Positions 12,032 to 23,348 of a stretch of DNA of 64,000 bases are shown in pieces. The stretch comes from Pyropia haitanensis (Eukaryota > Rhodophyta > Bangiophyceae > Bangiales > Bangiaceae): contig SDUX01000009.1 of NCBI GenBank assembly GCA_008729055.1, forward strand, positions 380,806 to 444,805, in the 5' to 3' direction. A model generated the notes under the pieces. The model saw only the letters and a program-made list of their open reading frames with translations, searched no databases and was not told where the DNA came from. The translations under genes and the position numbers were made by a program. The number at the start of each line of letters is the position of its first letter. The first letter of the stretch is position 1.

Positions 12032-12909
12032 CATCGGCTTGCGCCCGGCGACGGCCACACGGCGCGGCCACCACACGCGGCGGCGGGCCGCCCCGCCGCC
12101 CGCCGGGCGCGTGAGGGAAACGCGGCGGCCGGCGTCTGCGGGGCACCCCCGGCAGCGGCGGCGGCGCCGCGGCGCCGCGGCGGTGGCGGCGGCGGGCTCC
12201 GCCGCCACGCGTCTGGGCGGTGGTGGCCAGCCGGCGGCGGCGGGGGGGGTGGCGCCGCCGGTGGACGCGGAGGCGTACCGTGCGCCGCCCCAGAGGTGCG
12301 CGACGGACGGTGGGGACGTGTGGTATGGGGGGTGCTGGTGTGGGGGGTGACGTTGGCTGCGGCGGTGGGGGGGGGGGGGGGGGCAGACACTGGGGATGGG
12401 CCGCCACCAGCGGGGTCTGTCGGGCGCCGCGGCCACCAGCGGGGTCCGCCGGGCGCCGCGGCCGCCCGTGTCTGCCAGCCTTACCGCGGGTGCGGAGGGG
12501 GGGCGGGTGGGGTCCAGCCTGGCCGCGCACGGCGGGCGAGGGCCACGGCGGCAACGCCGCCCGCGCGGCTGACAAGCGGGCGCGAGACGGGGCGGGGCGG
12601 GCGCCAGCCGCGGCGGCGCACGCGGCTGGTTTGCGAGCGTCGACGGGGGGGCCCGACGACCCGCCGCGCGGCGCGGCGGCGGTGCCGCGTCCCGCCCGCG
12701 CGCGCGCCGCCGACACGGGGGCGACCGCAGCGGAATACCGGATGAGAAAACAAACACGCCGCCCACCGAGGTCCACGCGGCGCCACGCGGGCAACGAAAA
12801 AGAAGAGAGAAAAAAAAAAAACGCGTGGAGAGGGAGCAACAAAGAGTCCATGGGCCGGCACGCGGGGGAGGCCACCCCCCCCCGCCCCCCCCCCCCCCCC
12901 CGGCCGGTC
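11513..12909. other. convergent intergenic region with G runs and GCC microsatellite
   Basis: This lies between the stops of the PH-pseudokinase (+) and the AGC kinase (-). It begins with G-rich runs (11531-11553) and a GGC microsatellite (about 11575-11595). A (GCC)n tract occupies 11961-12032. Open frames crossing it are low complexity. A short A run lies at 12812-12823. No gene is supported. Confidence 0.5.
11961..12032. repeat. (GCC)n microsatellite
   Basis: About 24 GCC triplets with a few ACC interruptions lie in the convergent intergenic region. It is one of many such tracts in the window; others are at 9465-9600, 13176-13230, 15455-15575, 16354-16455 and 28094-28132. Confidence 0.85.
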
Positions 12910-13171
12910 TCAGGCGCCCACGCCGTAGCCCACGTCGTACCCCCCCCCCCCCGGCCGTCCTGGCAGTGCCCCCCCCGGCCGCGGCGACGCGTACGCAAAG
13001 CCCACCACAAACAGCTCGTCCGCGATGCGCTTGCGCGCGCGGACGGGCGGCCACAGCGTGTCGTCGCCGTACGTGGGGTCGTCGCGGTCATTGTCAATGC
13101 TGACGTGGCCCCACTCGGCCAGGTCGAAGTTCCGCAGGTCGTCCTGCATGCCGTCGGGCGTCAGCGGCTCG

Positions 13172-13209
<38 letters not shown>

Positions 13210-15116
13210 TGCCGCCGCCGCCGCTGCTGTAGCGGCGGCGGCCGTGGCGGTGGCCGACGCCGGCCGGCCACCACCAGCCGTCGCGGCGTCGTCGGCGGCG
13301 GCGGTGTGCGACCGCCGCCGGCGGCTGCGCGCGGCGGGCGGCGGGGCGAGCGCCTTGAGCGGCGCCGCCGCGGTGGCGCCGCCGCCCGCCGGCGGCGCCT
13401 GCGTGGACAGCGCGTCCGCGTGTGGCGCGCCGCGGCGGACGGCGGCCCAGTCGACGCCCGCAAAGAACGGGTGCGCCCGCAGCGCCGCGACGCCGCCGAG
13501 GCCGCAGCCGAGGCGGTTGGCGGGCTTGAAGTCGAGCAGCCCCGTGATGAGGGCGGTGAGCTCGGCAGAGGTGGCGGACGGGAACTTGACCGGCGAGTGG
13601 GACATTTTGTGGATGACCTGCTCCAGCGTCGGCGCCTCGTACGGCGTGCGCCCCCGCAGCAGGTGATACAGAAAGATGCCCAGCGCCCAGCAGTCGATCG
13701 ACGTGTTGTACGCCATCCCCGACAGCGTCTCTGGCGCCGCGTACGTGTGCGTCCCGCAGATGGTCGACGTCAGCTGGTTGCGCAGCTGCTTGCACAGGCC
13801 AAAGTCCGCGAGCCGCACGTGCCCGTCCCGGTCGAGCAGCACGTTCTCCGGCTTGAGGTCCCGGTACACAAAGCCGAGGCCGTGGAGCTCCTCGAGCGCG
13901 AGCAGCACCTCCGCGGCGACGAGGCGGAGCTGCGGCTCCCGCAGCCGCCCGCCGTGCGTGCGGAGGTACTGGAAGAGGTCGCCGCCGTCGCAAAACGCGA
14001 GCGCCACGTACAGGTTGGTGCGCGTCTGGAACGCGTAGCGGAGCTGCGTGAAAAAGGGGTGCCCCGCGGTCAGCTGCAGCGCCAGCCGCTCGTCCACCGC
14101 GTGCCGAAAGCCCGACCGCGAGTCAAACACCTTGCGCTTGTCAATCACCTTGAGGGCGAGCCGCTCGCCAGTCACCCGGTCGCGCACGAGGAAGACCTTG
14201 CCCGACGCGCCCTTGCCAATCGGCGCGACAAACAAAAAGTCCGACACGCCCACGACGCGGGAGGCCGCCGCCTGGACGAGCGCCTTTTCCCACGCCCCCG
14301 CCGTCGCGTCGTCGAGGAAGCGGAGCCACACCGACGCGGACGCGGCGCCCGCCGCCCGCCGCAGCCGCAGCGTCGTGCCGCCCCGCCCGTGGCGCGACAC
14401 AAACAGCCGGTGGGTGGAGAAGAGCGCGCGCACCGCCGCGTCACCCGCGGCGGCGCCGCCGCCGCCGCCGCCGCCGGCGGCCGCGCTGACCGGGTCGGGC
14501 CCCATGCCCTCCCAGCCGGGCGCCTCTGGGTCGAGCAGCACGACGAGGCGGCCGCGGAGCTCTGCCCAGTGGGGCGTCCACGCGTGGACGAGCCACCGGC
14601 TGCCCGACACGCGCACCTCCACCGCCGACGCGACCGAGGCGGGGAGGCGGCGGAGGAGCGCCAAGGGGTCGTAGCCAGAGCGGTACGCCTCGCGCTTGCC
14701 GACATCCCCGCCGCCGCCGCCGCCAGCCGCCACCGCCGCGGCCGCGGCGCCGTGCCGCAGCCGCCCGCCAGAGCCGAGCACCGGATCGCCGCCGTCGCCG
14801 TCGCCACCGTCGCCACCGTCGCCACCGCCGCCGCTCCCCCCCACCGCGGCGTCGCGGTACTGGCTCGCCCGCCGCCGCGGACCGCGCTGCAGCCGCGCGA
14901 GCGACGGGGTGCTGGCGGCCGCCGCGGCCGCCGCCGCCGCCGCCGCACCCCCCCCCCGCCAAAGTTCCGGTGCCGAAACGCCGACAGGCGGCCGCCAAAG
15001 CCCGGCCGGCCGCCCGTGACGCCCGGGTGGACCCCCCCGGCGCCGCCCACTCCCCCCCCCGACCGCATCCCACCGCCGCGGTCCGACCCGAGCGAGCCGC
15101 CGCCGACGCCAGCCGA

Positions 15117-15155
<39 letters not shown>

Positions 15156-15455
15156 ACCCCCACCGCCACCACCGCCGCCGCCGCCAAGGACGCCCGACGA
15201 GGACGGCGGCCCCGCCGCGACGGCGCTGCCCAGATCCACCGTCGCGCGGGCGCCCCGGTTGGCCGCCCCCCCACCCCCCCGGCCACGCCTGCCGCCGCCA
15301 ACCCGCCCGACGCTGCTGCCGCCGCCGCGGCCGCGGCCGCCGCCGCCGCCGCCGCCGCCGGCCGCGTCGACCGACACGCGCGCCAGCGGCCGCGGGTGCG
15401 CCGCAAACGCGGCCGCCGACCGCCAGTCGCCCGCGCGGTCCGCCGCGGCCGCGGC

Positions 15456-15491
<36 letters not shown>

Positions 15492-15525
15492 CTGCGGCAG
15501 CGGCGTTGCCGCCGCGGCGGGCGTC

Positions 15526-15572
<47 letters not shown>

Positions 15573-15787
15573 TGCCGCGTCGGCGGCGGCCGCCGCCTTG
15601 GCCGCCTTGACCGCCGCCGCCGTCCGTGGCGCGGCGGCCTTGCCCCCCCCCGCGCCGCGGCCACGGTTGGCGCGGTCGCCGGCGCCGCCGGCGAGCAGCC
15701 GCGTCAGGCTCTCCTCCGTCATGTGGGGGACGGAGCGGCTCGCCGCGAGGCCGCCGCCGCGGGGGCGCCCGGCGGATTGGGGCGAGC

Positions 15788-15824
<37 letters not shown>

Positions 15825-15929
15825 CCCACCGCCGCCGCCGCCACCGCCGACGCTGCCGGCCGCCGCCGCGGGTGGCACCGCCGTCCACGCCTCGTACGCC
15901 GCGTCGGCCGCCGCCGACGCGGCGTCGAC

Positions 15930-15967
<38 letters not shown>

Positions 15968-16205
15968 GGCCACCCTCCGCCCGGCCACGGCCGCCACCCC
16001 CACCACCGCCGCCGACGCTGCCGCCGCCGACGCTGCCGCCGCCGACGCTGCCGCCGCCGCCGCCGCCGCTGCCGCCGCCGCCGCCCGCGGCGCGCCGGGC
16101 GCCGGGCAGCCACTTGCGCCAGCCGCCCGACGCGCCGGGCGCGGGGGGGGCGGTGGCGCCGCCGCCGCCGCCGAGCGCGCCGTCCAGCCGCCGGCTGCGC
16201 CGCAT
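12910..16205 (-). CDS. AGC-family Ser/Thr kinase with PH-like domain and very long Ala/Gly N-terminus; one homopolymer frame break
   Basis: About 1,090 residues. The N-terminal 415 (frame from ATG 16205, MRRSRRLDGALGGGGG) are Ala/Gly/Pro low complexity with short ordered islands such as LAASRSVPHMTEESLTRLL. At a C10 run (14948-14957) the frame changes; one extra base joins it to the C-terminal part. That part has a PH-like region (about 500-640; RWLVHAWTPHWAELRGRLVV) and an AGC catalytic domain (about 654-918). Its marks are IGKGASGKVFLV, LALKVIDKRKVF, GFVYRDLKPENVLL, LADFGLCKQL, the activation loop TSTICGTHTYAAPE with the PDK1-type Thr, and DCWALGIFLYHLLRG. All catalytic residues are present. 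An AGC tail follows and ends in a hydrophobic motif, LFVVGFAYASP, with Ala where Akt, SGK and S6K have the phosphorylated Ser/Thr. PH plus AGC suggests an Akt-like layout; orthology is not claimed. Confidence 0.85.
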
Positions 16206-16386
16206 CGTGGCGGCGAGGGGGGCGCGGCGAGGGGCGCGGCGGGAGGGGGGGGACGGACCGCGCGGCGCAGAAGCGCGGCGGGGGGGCGGATCGCCAGACG
16301 ACGGCCACCCTACCCAAGCCCGGTTCTTCCTGTCGAGGACCGCACGCCGCCGCTGCCACCACCACCGCCGCCGCCACCGCCACCAC

Positions 16387-16454
<68 letters not shown>

Positions 16455-19400
16455 ACGCTGTTGCCGCCGAGCCGATACGGCGCTGCGGCCGCCGCGCAGA
16501 AGCGCCGGCCTAGACGGCCCCCGCCGCCGCGGGCGCGCCGCCCAGCCGGCCGCCGACGAGCCGAGGCACGGCCGCGTCTGAAAAACGCCCCGCCGGCGTG
16601 GCCGTCACCCCACGCGCCCGCCGGGGGAGAGCGCGCGCCCCCACCGGTGCGCGCGAGCCACCCCGCCGCCCCGCCGTGCCGTGTGGGCCCGCGTGCCAGA
16701 CGCGACCGCCGCGGCGACGGCTCCTCCCCCCCTCGTCTTCTCCCACCCCCCCCCCCCCCGCAGCAACCGCCAGTGTTGTTCCACGGCAAACGCGGCGGGG
16801 GTGGCGGGCGCGGTGGGCCGCGCAACCCGCGCCCGCGGGACACGCCGGCGGCACGGCCCACCCACGCGCGCGCAGCCCGCCCCGTGGGACGGCACCTCAC
16901 CCCGCCGCCGCGGCGCGACGCTCCAACACCAACAAGAGGCGGGGGCGCGGCACAGACGACACGAGCACGGCGTCGCGCGCCACACCGCGACGGGCCGACG
17001 CGCGTCCGCGGCCGACGCCCGTGTGCACACACGCGGTCGCCGGGCAAGCCGAAGCGCGCGGCGTCAGCGGCGGCGGCGGCGGGCGGCAGCGCGCCCCGCT
17101 CCCACACCCGCCGCGCCCTCCCTGCACACCGCCCCCCCCCCCCCAACCTCCTGGACCGTCTGCGCGGATGGAAACCAGGCACACACCGGATGGCAGCTCG
17201 GCGGCCAAAAGGGTGGGCGGCCGCCCGGCTGGCCGCGCCCCCAACACCCCCGCCCCCCCCCCCCACGCAAGCCGCGCCGCCACGAGGCGCAGGCGGGATA
17301 CACTGGGTGGGCAGCAACAGGCCCCCCCCCCTCCCCCCCCCCCCCCCCCCACCCCCCGAGCCGCCTGGTCGCCGACAGTCCGCCGCCCACAGGCCACCAC
17401 GACGCGGGCGGGGGTCAAGAAATGGGGGGCGCGCCCGCTGGGACGGGATGGCGTTGCGCAGCCGCCGGCGGGGGGGCGGTGGCGGGGTGCACCCCAGCAG
17501 CGCCGCCCGCGCGGCCGCCGCCGTCGTCAGCCACCTTCCCGCGCACACACGCCCCCAAACGCAATGGGCGGGCCCAGTTCCGGGGGTCTTCTGCCTCTGG
17601 CGCCCCCCCCCAACACCACCCCCCCCCCCCCACCCCTTGGTTCGCCGTCAATTGGCAGGTGACAGCCGCCGTCGGCGGGACACACCCACCCACGCGCAGG
17701 CGGCGCGCCCTGAAAGGCGGGAGAGGGAGCGGTGGGGTGGTGGGGTGTGGGGGGGTCGTGTCTGGGACGCGCAGGCGCCGGCGGCAGGGGCACGCACAGC
17801 AGCGGGGTCACCCCCCCCCCCGGCCGGCCGCCAAAAAACGCGCCTCCCACCACACCACCCGCACCGCCAATCGTTTGGACCACCGGCCGGGCTGGCGAGC
17901 ACGGCGCCGCGCCCACCTCCACACCCTTGCAACCAGTGGCGGCAGCGGCAGCGTCAGGGGGTCGCGTGGCCCAGCCGCAGCAGCACAGCTGCACCGGTGC
18001 CCCACCCGGGTCGCTCAGCGCACAGGTTCGGGTCAGCGACGCGACGAACGCCGACGGATGGACGGTCGGACCAACCAGAGCGGCCGATGCGGGGCGCGCC
18101 AGGTGGGCGCGGTGGCCGCCGCCACCGCCTACGTCGAAAGCCCCGCGCCGCTGGGGCGGGGAGGTGGTCGCAGGCGGTACCCAGACAGACCGCGACGAGG
18201 CGCGGCGTGGGGCGATGGCGGGCGGGGGCGACGACACGAGGACACCACCAAAAATGCAGCAAGGCGGTCGGTGGGGCCGCGGCGAGCGCCCACCCCCACC
18301 CAGCAGCAGCAGCTCCGCCGGGTCAACAGCTTGCCCACTCGAACCTCACCCCGGCCAAGCGCTCGCCGCCGAGCCACTCAACAATACTGTCGCGCGGCCA
18401 CACCCGTTCAAACGCACCCAAAGCCCGACAAGAGCCCGCCCGCCGCGCATGCGCTGGGTGGCGGACACCACCAAAAAGGGCGGACAGCTCGCCGCCCCGC
18501 CGCCGCCACGAGGCGGGAAACCAACCAGGTCACCCGCCGGGCGGGGCTGGCTGCTCCCGGCACCACCCACCACCAGCTGCTGCTGTAGCCGCCGCCGACG
18601 GGGTCTCTGCGGGGACGCGGTGGCCCGCCCTCCCGCCCTGAGGGGCGACCCGCCCGAAACCAACGACAGCCGCCGGGGCTCCCGCGCCCCCTGTCACACC
18701 AGCCGCACGGGTGGCAAGGAGCCACGCCCGTGTCCGACGGCGGACCCCGCTCCAGTGCCAAAAGGCAGCACGGGGGTGGTCGAGGAGCTCGTCCAAGGCA
18801 ACCGCGGCCGCTCCACGGTCAAGGGTCCGCAACAGCTTCGCCACCCCCCGCCCCGAGGCGCACCTTCTCCCAGAGCCGCCAAGGTGATTGGGCGTCACCC
18901 CACGCCAAAGCCCCCGCGCGGGGCTCGCCGCGGATAAGACCAGCCGCTGGCACCCCCACGCGCAGGGCGGCCGGTCCTCGTCAGCACGGGCCCCTCACGT
19001 AGGCCGCGAGTGGGGAGAGAGCCGTCGCCAGCCGGCCGTCCCAGCGTCCGAGGCGGGGTGGCGGGGGTGCCCCACGTGTGGGGCACGTGCGCCGGCGCGC
19101 CCGGGCGAGACGTCAGGCAGAGAACCGGTAGTGACGGACCGGGGCGAGCCGCCCCGCAGCCGCGGCGGCCACCACCCGTCGGGGCCCAAAGCCCACAATC
19201 CGAACCTCGGGCAGGCGCCGACGTTGACCCCCGCCCCGCACCGTCCTCGTCCTCGCCTCGGCGCGCTGGTCGTGGCCCGGCCGCCCGTCCCCCCCGGCCT
19301 CGCACCCACGAACCGCCGCGGCCGTCCCCGTTACGTAGTCGTTACTGGCGCCCCGCTGCGCTGACGAGTGACCCGGACAGCTGACGCGGGGACGTCGGCC

Positions 19401-22040
19401 AGTGGGCGGCGCCCACGCGGACTCCAGCGCAGGCGCCGTCGTTGCGGGCGTCAGGGCTCGCGCGGTGGGGGGGAGGGAAGGAGAAGGGGGAGGCAACCAC
19501 AGGCCCTGCTCGTGGGCGGATTGGAAGTGGGGGGGCCCCTCGGATGGCGTCTTGGGACGCCAGCTTCCACAGGCGCCACCGGCAGCCGTACGTGGAGCGG
19601 ACGGCAACGTCAGCCGGCGGAGCCTGGGGCGCCCGCTCGGGGGCGTGCGGGGGCGGCGGCGGGTGGCGGCGGGAGCGTCGCCACCTCGGCGGCCGTGACG
19701 GGCCGCAGCCCGACACGAGCGCCGCGCCCAACGGTCTGCCGTCGGCGTCGTGTCAGGGGCGAAGAGAGCAGTTCGGAAGTGTGGGCGGTGGCGGAGGGGT
19801 CGGCGCCACCCGCCACCTGCGCGGCAGAGGAGGGAGGGGGCTGTCTCCGGGAGGCGCAAGCCGCGCCGCCGACCGCCACCACCCGCCTCCCGATGCAGGG
19901 GCAGGCAGGACGGTTGGGGTGCCGGCAAGGCGGCGGACGGCCGGTGTCGGGAGGTGGGAGCCGGTCGCAATGGGCGGCTGGGCGCGGGCGACCAGGCGTC
20001 ATACCAGCGCGGCCGACAGCAGAGTGACCGGCTGGGGCGGCGCAGGCGGCGCCAGCGGCCGCACCCGCGGGGGCAACGGGTCCCACGAGGACGCGGCGCG
20101 CCCGGACGCGTCGCCTCGTGTGGATGGGGGACCCGTCGTCGCGGCGTCGGCCTCATCGGCCTCACCTTGCTTCCCCCCCCCCACCCCCTGCACACGAGTG
20201 CTTCCCCACCGATGGCACCGCCAGCCGAGAGCGAGCGGAGAAGCCACACGGCGTGACGGTGGGAGCGGCGTGTGGGGTGACGTGCTCTCCCAGAGCCGCT
20301 TTCGCGTCGTGGCGTATTTTGGGCGGCACGGGAGGGGAGCGCACGCCACCCCGCGATTAGAAATCAATCGCGTGTAGGCAGAGACAGGGAGACACCCCGC
20401 CGCGTATTTGTATGCGGCCATCTATGCAATCGGGCGCTGGACGGGGACTGACCGACCACTCCTGCGTCTGGCAGGTGCGGTGGCACCCGGGATGCCGGGT
20501 CGGCCAAGCCGGCGGCGCCGATTGGGCGCCGACGCCGAGCCACGCGGGTAGAATACACTCCAGTGGGGGCGCGCCGCCTACGGGACTCGGGTCGTGCTCC
20601 AGTCGAGTTTGCCCAGCGTGCGCTGCCCCCCCCCCCCAGGAACAGGTCTCTGCGTGGGGAGAGCGCGGACCTGGCCGGCTCGGGCCCAGCACCGGACGGC
20701 GGTGTCTGGCTGTCTCCGCCGATGATTGGCTCTCCCCGGCACAGAAAGCTCACACTGGACAGTGGGCCAGCCACGAGGGCACGTTGGGCGTCGTGGCTCG
20801 TGAGCAACAGAGGCCACCCGTCAACGCCGGGCCGCAGCAACGATGCCGGGTGGACCGACAAGTCCTACCTCCGTTCTCCCGAGTCCATTAATTCAGAGCT
20901 TGCGTCAGACCGGATGGAGGATTTGCTCACGCGACCACAGACGATGCGTCGCAATTTTCCAAACACCGTCGTACGTCACGGCGGCCAACGGGCGTGAAGC
21001 GACGACCTCCACCAGACCAACGACGTGGCCGTCACCGCGGGGTCGTCGCCACGGTGTCCCCGCGGCGTCGCCCCCACGGTGACCGCGGGCCCAGCCGCGT
21101 GCCGTATGCACGGGCCAGACGGGGTGAGTGGCCACGCACCGCCACTCCTGATGAGGACGGCCCTGTCGGTGGCGGGGAAGCGCACCCTTGCGCCCGTTGA
21201 ACCGGCCACGTCAGGGGCGGCCGCCCGCCCTGGCGCCACCGCGGCCCCCGGTGGTGGCCCGCACGTGCGCCGCGGCGGCCACGACCTGTTTCGCCCAGCG
21301 GGGCTTCCTTGGCAGTGCCTAGCACGGACACACCACCGCTCGTACCGTAAGAGCAGAGAGCGGAGGCGCAGCGTTCCTCATTGGGAGGAGCCACGCCCCC
21401 CGGCCGCCCTGGCCAAACGGCCGCCCCTGCTCCCGGTTGGCGAGGGGGGCGGGCGAGCGTCTCTGACGGGGCGCCCCGCCTGGCGACCACGAACCCGGCG
21501 TGCCCCCATGGGGACTGGGACCCCACCTGTGTCTTTGTCGCGTCCCCCCCCATCCTACTCTCCCCGTCCTTGTGCCAACGTGGCGGCAGCTGCTGTGCCG
21601 CAACGCGCGGCCGGCGTTGCGGTTCTGCACGGCAGCGCTGGCGGCGGGCGCGCCCGCCGAGGACGGACCCCCGCCGCAGAGAGACCCAGACAACCGGCCG
21701 CCAGCGGCCACGCCCACCCCTAGGCCGCCGCCCTACGGCCGCAGCGCCGGGTGGGCCGCGTACCCCCACGCGGCCGACCAACCGAGACCGAGCGTACCAC
21801 ACGCCTCGGGCGACCGCACCCAAAACAACAAAAGGCAACGGCGGAACCAGCAACAGGCGGGGGTGACCGCCCGGCCTCCCTCTGGCTCGCCGCGCCACCA
21901 TCGCCGCCTCCACCACCGGCGACGCGCGCGGTCGTCACCACCGACCGCTACGACAACGACACCGCCCCTGGGCGACGTGCTGTGCCCCCGCCCCCACCCC
22001 CCCCCCGCCGACACTCCCACCCAAACCCCCCCCCCGCACG
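16206..22040. other. long GC-rich stretch without a recognisable gene
   Basis: This region of 5.8 kb separates the divergent AGC kinase (-) and CAP gene (+). A plus-strand frame is open across 14970-18641, but its translation is Arg/Pro/Ala low complexity and its first third is antisense to the kinase. Other frames (16681-18588, 19113-20249 minus, 21032-21916 minus) show no domain and no coherent change in composition. Many C runs occur (for example 17329-17350). From about 18,000 to 21,900 the DNA is less repetitive but still unrecognised. A fast-evolving or spliced gene could be missed. Confidence 0.45.
16354..16455. repeat. (CCG/CCA)n microsatellite upstream of the AGC kinase start
   Basis: A run of CCG triplets with CCA interruptions lies about 150-250 bp upstream of the AGC kinase ATG, in its probable promoter or 5' UTR. 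Confidence 0.8.
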
Positions 22041-23303
22041 ATGCGGCGTTCGTCGGGCAGCCCCCCGACGCGCGCGCGGTTCTTCCCCCTCGCCCTCGGC
22101 GTCGCGACGGTCGCGACGGCGGCTGCCGGCGCCACCGCCGCGGCGGCGATTGGCGGCAGCCACCGCCTCCTCCCCCCCCTCACCGTCCGCCAGCAAGGCC
22201 CTGGCGGCGGCGACAGCGGCGGCGGGGGCGGCGGTGGCGGCGGCGGCGGCGGCGGCGGCTGCAACCCCGCCGAGTGCAAGTCCATGGAGGCGACCAACGG
22301 GTTCCGGACGGCGGCGGGCCTGCCCGCCCTCGCCGCGGACGGGGCGATGCTCGCCAACGCGCGGGCGCACTCGGCGGTGATGGCACGCCGCGGGAGCATC
22401 TTCCACCAGGCGATCGGCCAGATGCCGCCGCTGTCGTCCGGCGTGTCGGTGATGGCGGAGAACGTCGCGATGGGCTCCGCGTCGATCGCGTCGGGCGACG
22501 CGGCGGGCACCGCCGCGTTCACGCAGTGGAAGAACAGCCCGGGGCACCGAGCGAATATGCTGCGCAACGCGGGGGACAGCGTGATGGTGGTGGGCATCCA
22601 CGTGGACGAAAAGGGCTCGTACTGGGCGACGCAGACGTTTGGGTCGGGCGGCAAGGGGGGGGGGCGGGCGCCGCCCAAGAACCCCCAGCAGCCGCAGCCG
22701 CCGGGCCGCAACAAGGCCCCCGCGGCGGCGGCGCAGCAAGGGCAGGCGCGGCCGCAGCCGCAGCCGCAGCGCCCGCGGCCGCCGACGGCGGCCGCGCCCG
22801 CGGCGGCGGCGGCGCCCGCCCCACGCAAGCCGCCGCCGCCCGCGGCGGCCGCGCCCGCCGGCGGCGGCGAGATGGTGGAAATCCCCGAGGCGCTCGCCGC
22901 GGGCGGCCCCCGCGGGCCGGGCGGCGGCGGCGGCGGCATCACGACCGGTAACGGGGGCAACGGCGGCAACGGCGGCGCAGACCACGGCGGCGACGGCGGC
23001 GGCGGCGGCAACGGTGGGAATGCGGTCGGCGGCCACGCTGGCGGCGGCCGCTTCCACGTCCGCCGCCACCGGCCGGCGCTGCACGGCCCGTCCCCGTTTG
23101 GCGACGCGCTGCCAACGACCGAGTTTATTAGCGTGCACAGCGACGGGGGGGTGTTCCTGATGGGCCAGCCGCGGCGGGAGGAGGGAGGGCTGCTCAAGGA
23201 CCACCCGATCCGGGGGGGGGGGGGGGGACAGGCGTGGCGCCCGATGGGGGGGGGGGGGGGGTCCCGCGTCGCGACTGACGACCCGCCGCCCGCCGACCTG
23301 TGA
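22041..23303 (+). CDS. secreted CAP/SCP (PR-1-like) protein with Pro/Ala/Gly tail
   Basis: 420 residues in one frame. A cationic start and hydrophobic stretch (FFPLALGVATVATAAAGATA) predict a signal peptide. After a Gly linker the CAP domain spans about 75-205: CNPAECKSMEATNGFRTAAG, HSAVMARRGSIFH, SVMAENVAMGS, FTQWKNSPGHRANML and VGIHVDEKGSYWATQTF. The two His and the Glu of the family cavity are at the expected places. The pattern is the short CAP form seen in bacteria, plants and fungi (PR-1, SCP). The C-terminal half is Pro/Ala/Gln and Gly/Asn repeats, plausibly interacting with the cell wall or matrix, ending in a non-repetitive segment (PTTEFISVHSDGGVFLMG). CAP proteins bind sterols or lipids or act in defence; the role here is unknown. 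It converges tail to tail with the oxysterol-binding protein gene, 46 bp away. Confidence 0.8.
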   Translation: MRRSSGSPPTRARFFPLALGVATVATAAAGATAAAAIGGSHRLLPPLTVRQQGPGGGDSGGGGGGGGGGGGGGCNPAECKSMEATNGFRTAAGLPALAADGAMLANARAHSAVMARRGSIFHQAIGQMPPLSSGVSVMAENVAMGSASIASGDAAGTAAFTQWKNSPGHRANMLRNAGDSVMVVGIHVDEKGSYWATQTFGSGGKGGGRAPPKNPQQPQPPGRNKAPAAAAQQGQARPQPQPQRPRPPTAAAPAAAAAPAPRKPPPPAAAAPAGGGEMVEIPEALAAGGPRGPGGGGGGITTGNGGNGGNGGADHGGDGGGGGNGGNAVGGHAGGGRFHVRRHRPALHGPSPFGDALPTTEFISVHSDGGVFLMGQPRREEGGLLKDHPIRGGGGGQAWRPMGGGGGSRVATDDPPPADL

Positions 23304-23348
23304 GAGCGTAGACGCGGAAGGCGCGGCGCAAGCCGGGGCATGGGAGCG

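Noticed and set aside
12220..16581. A very long plus-strand open frame (over 1,400 codons)
   Set aside because: It is antisense to the AGC kinase over most of its length, and its translation is Arg/Pro/Ala low complexity; stops are simply rare in this composition.
14970..18641. A second plus-strand open frame of about 1,200 codons
   Set aside because: The first part is antisense to the kinase N-terminus and the rest has no ordered region or domain.
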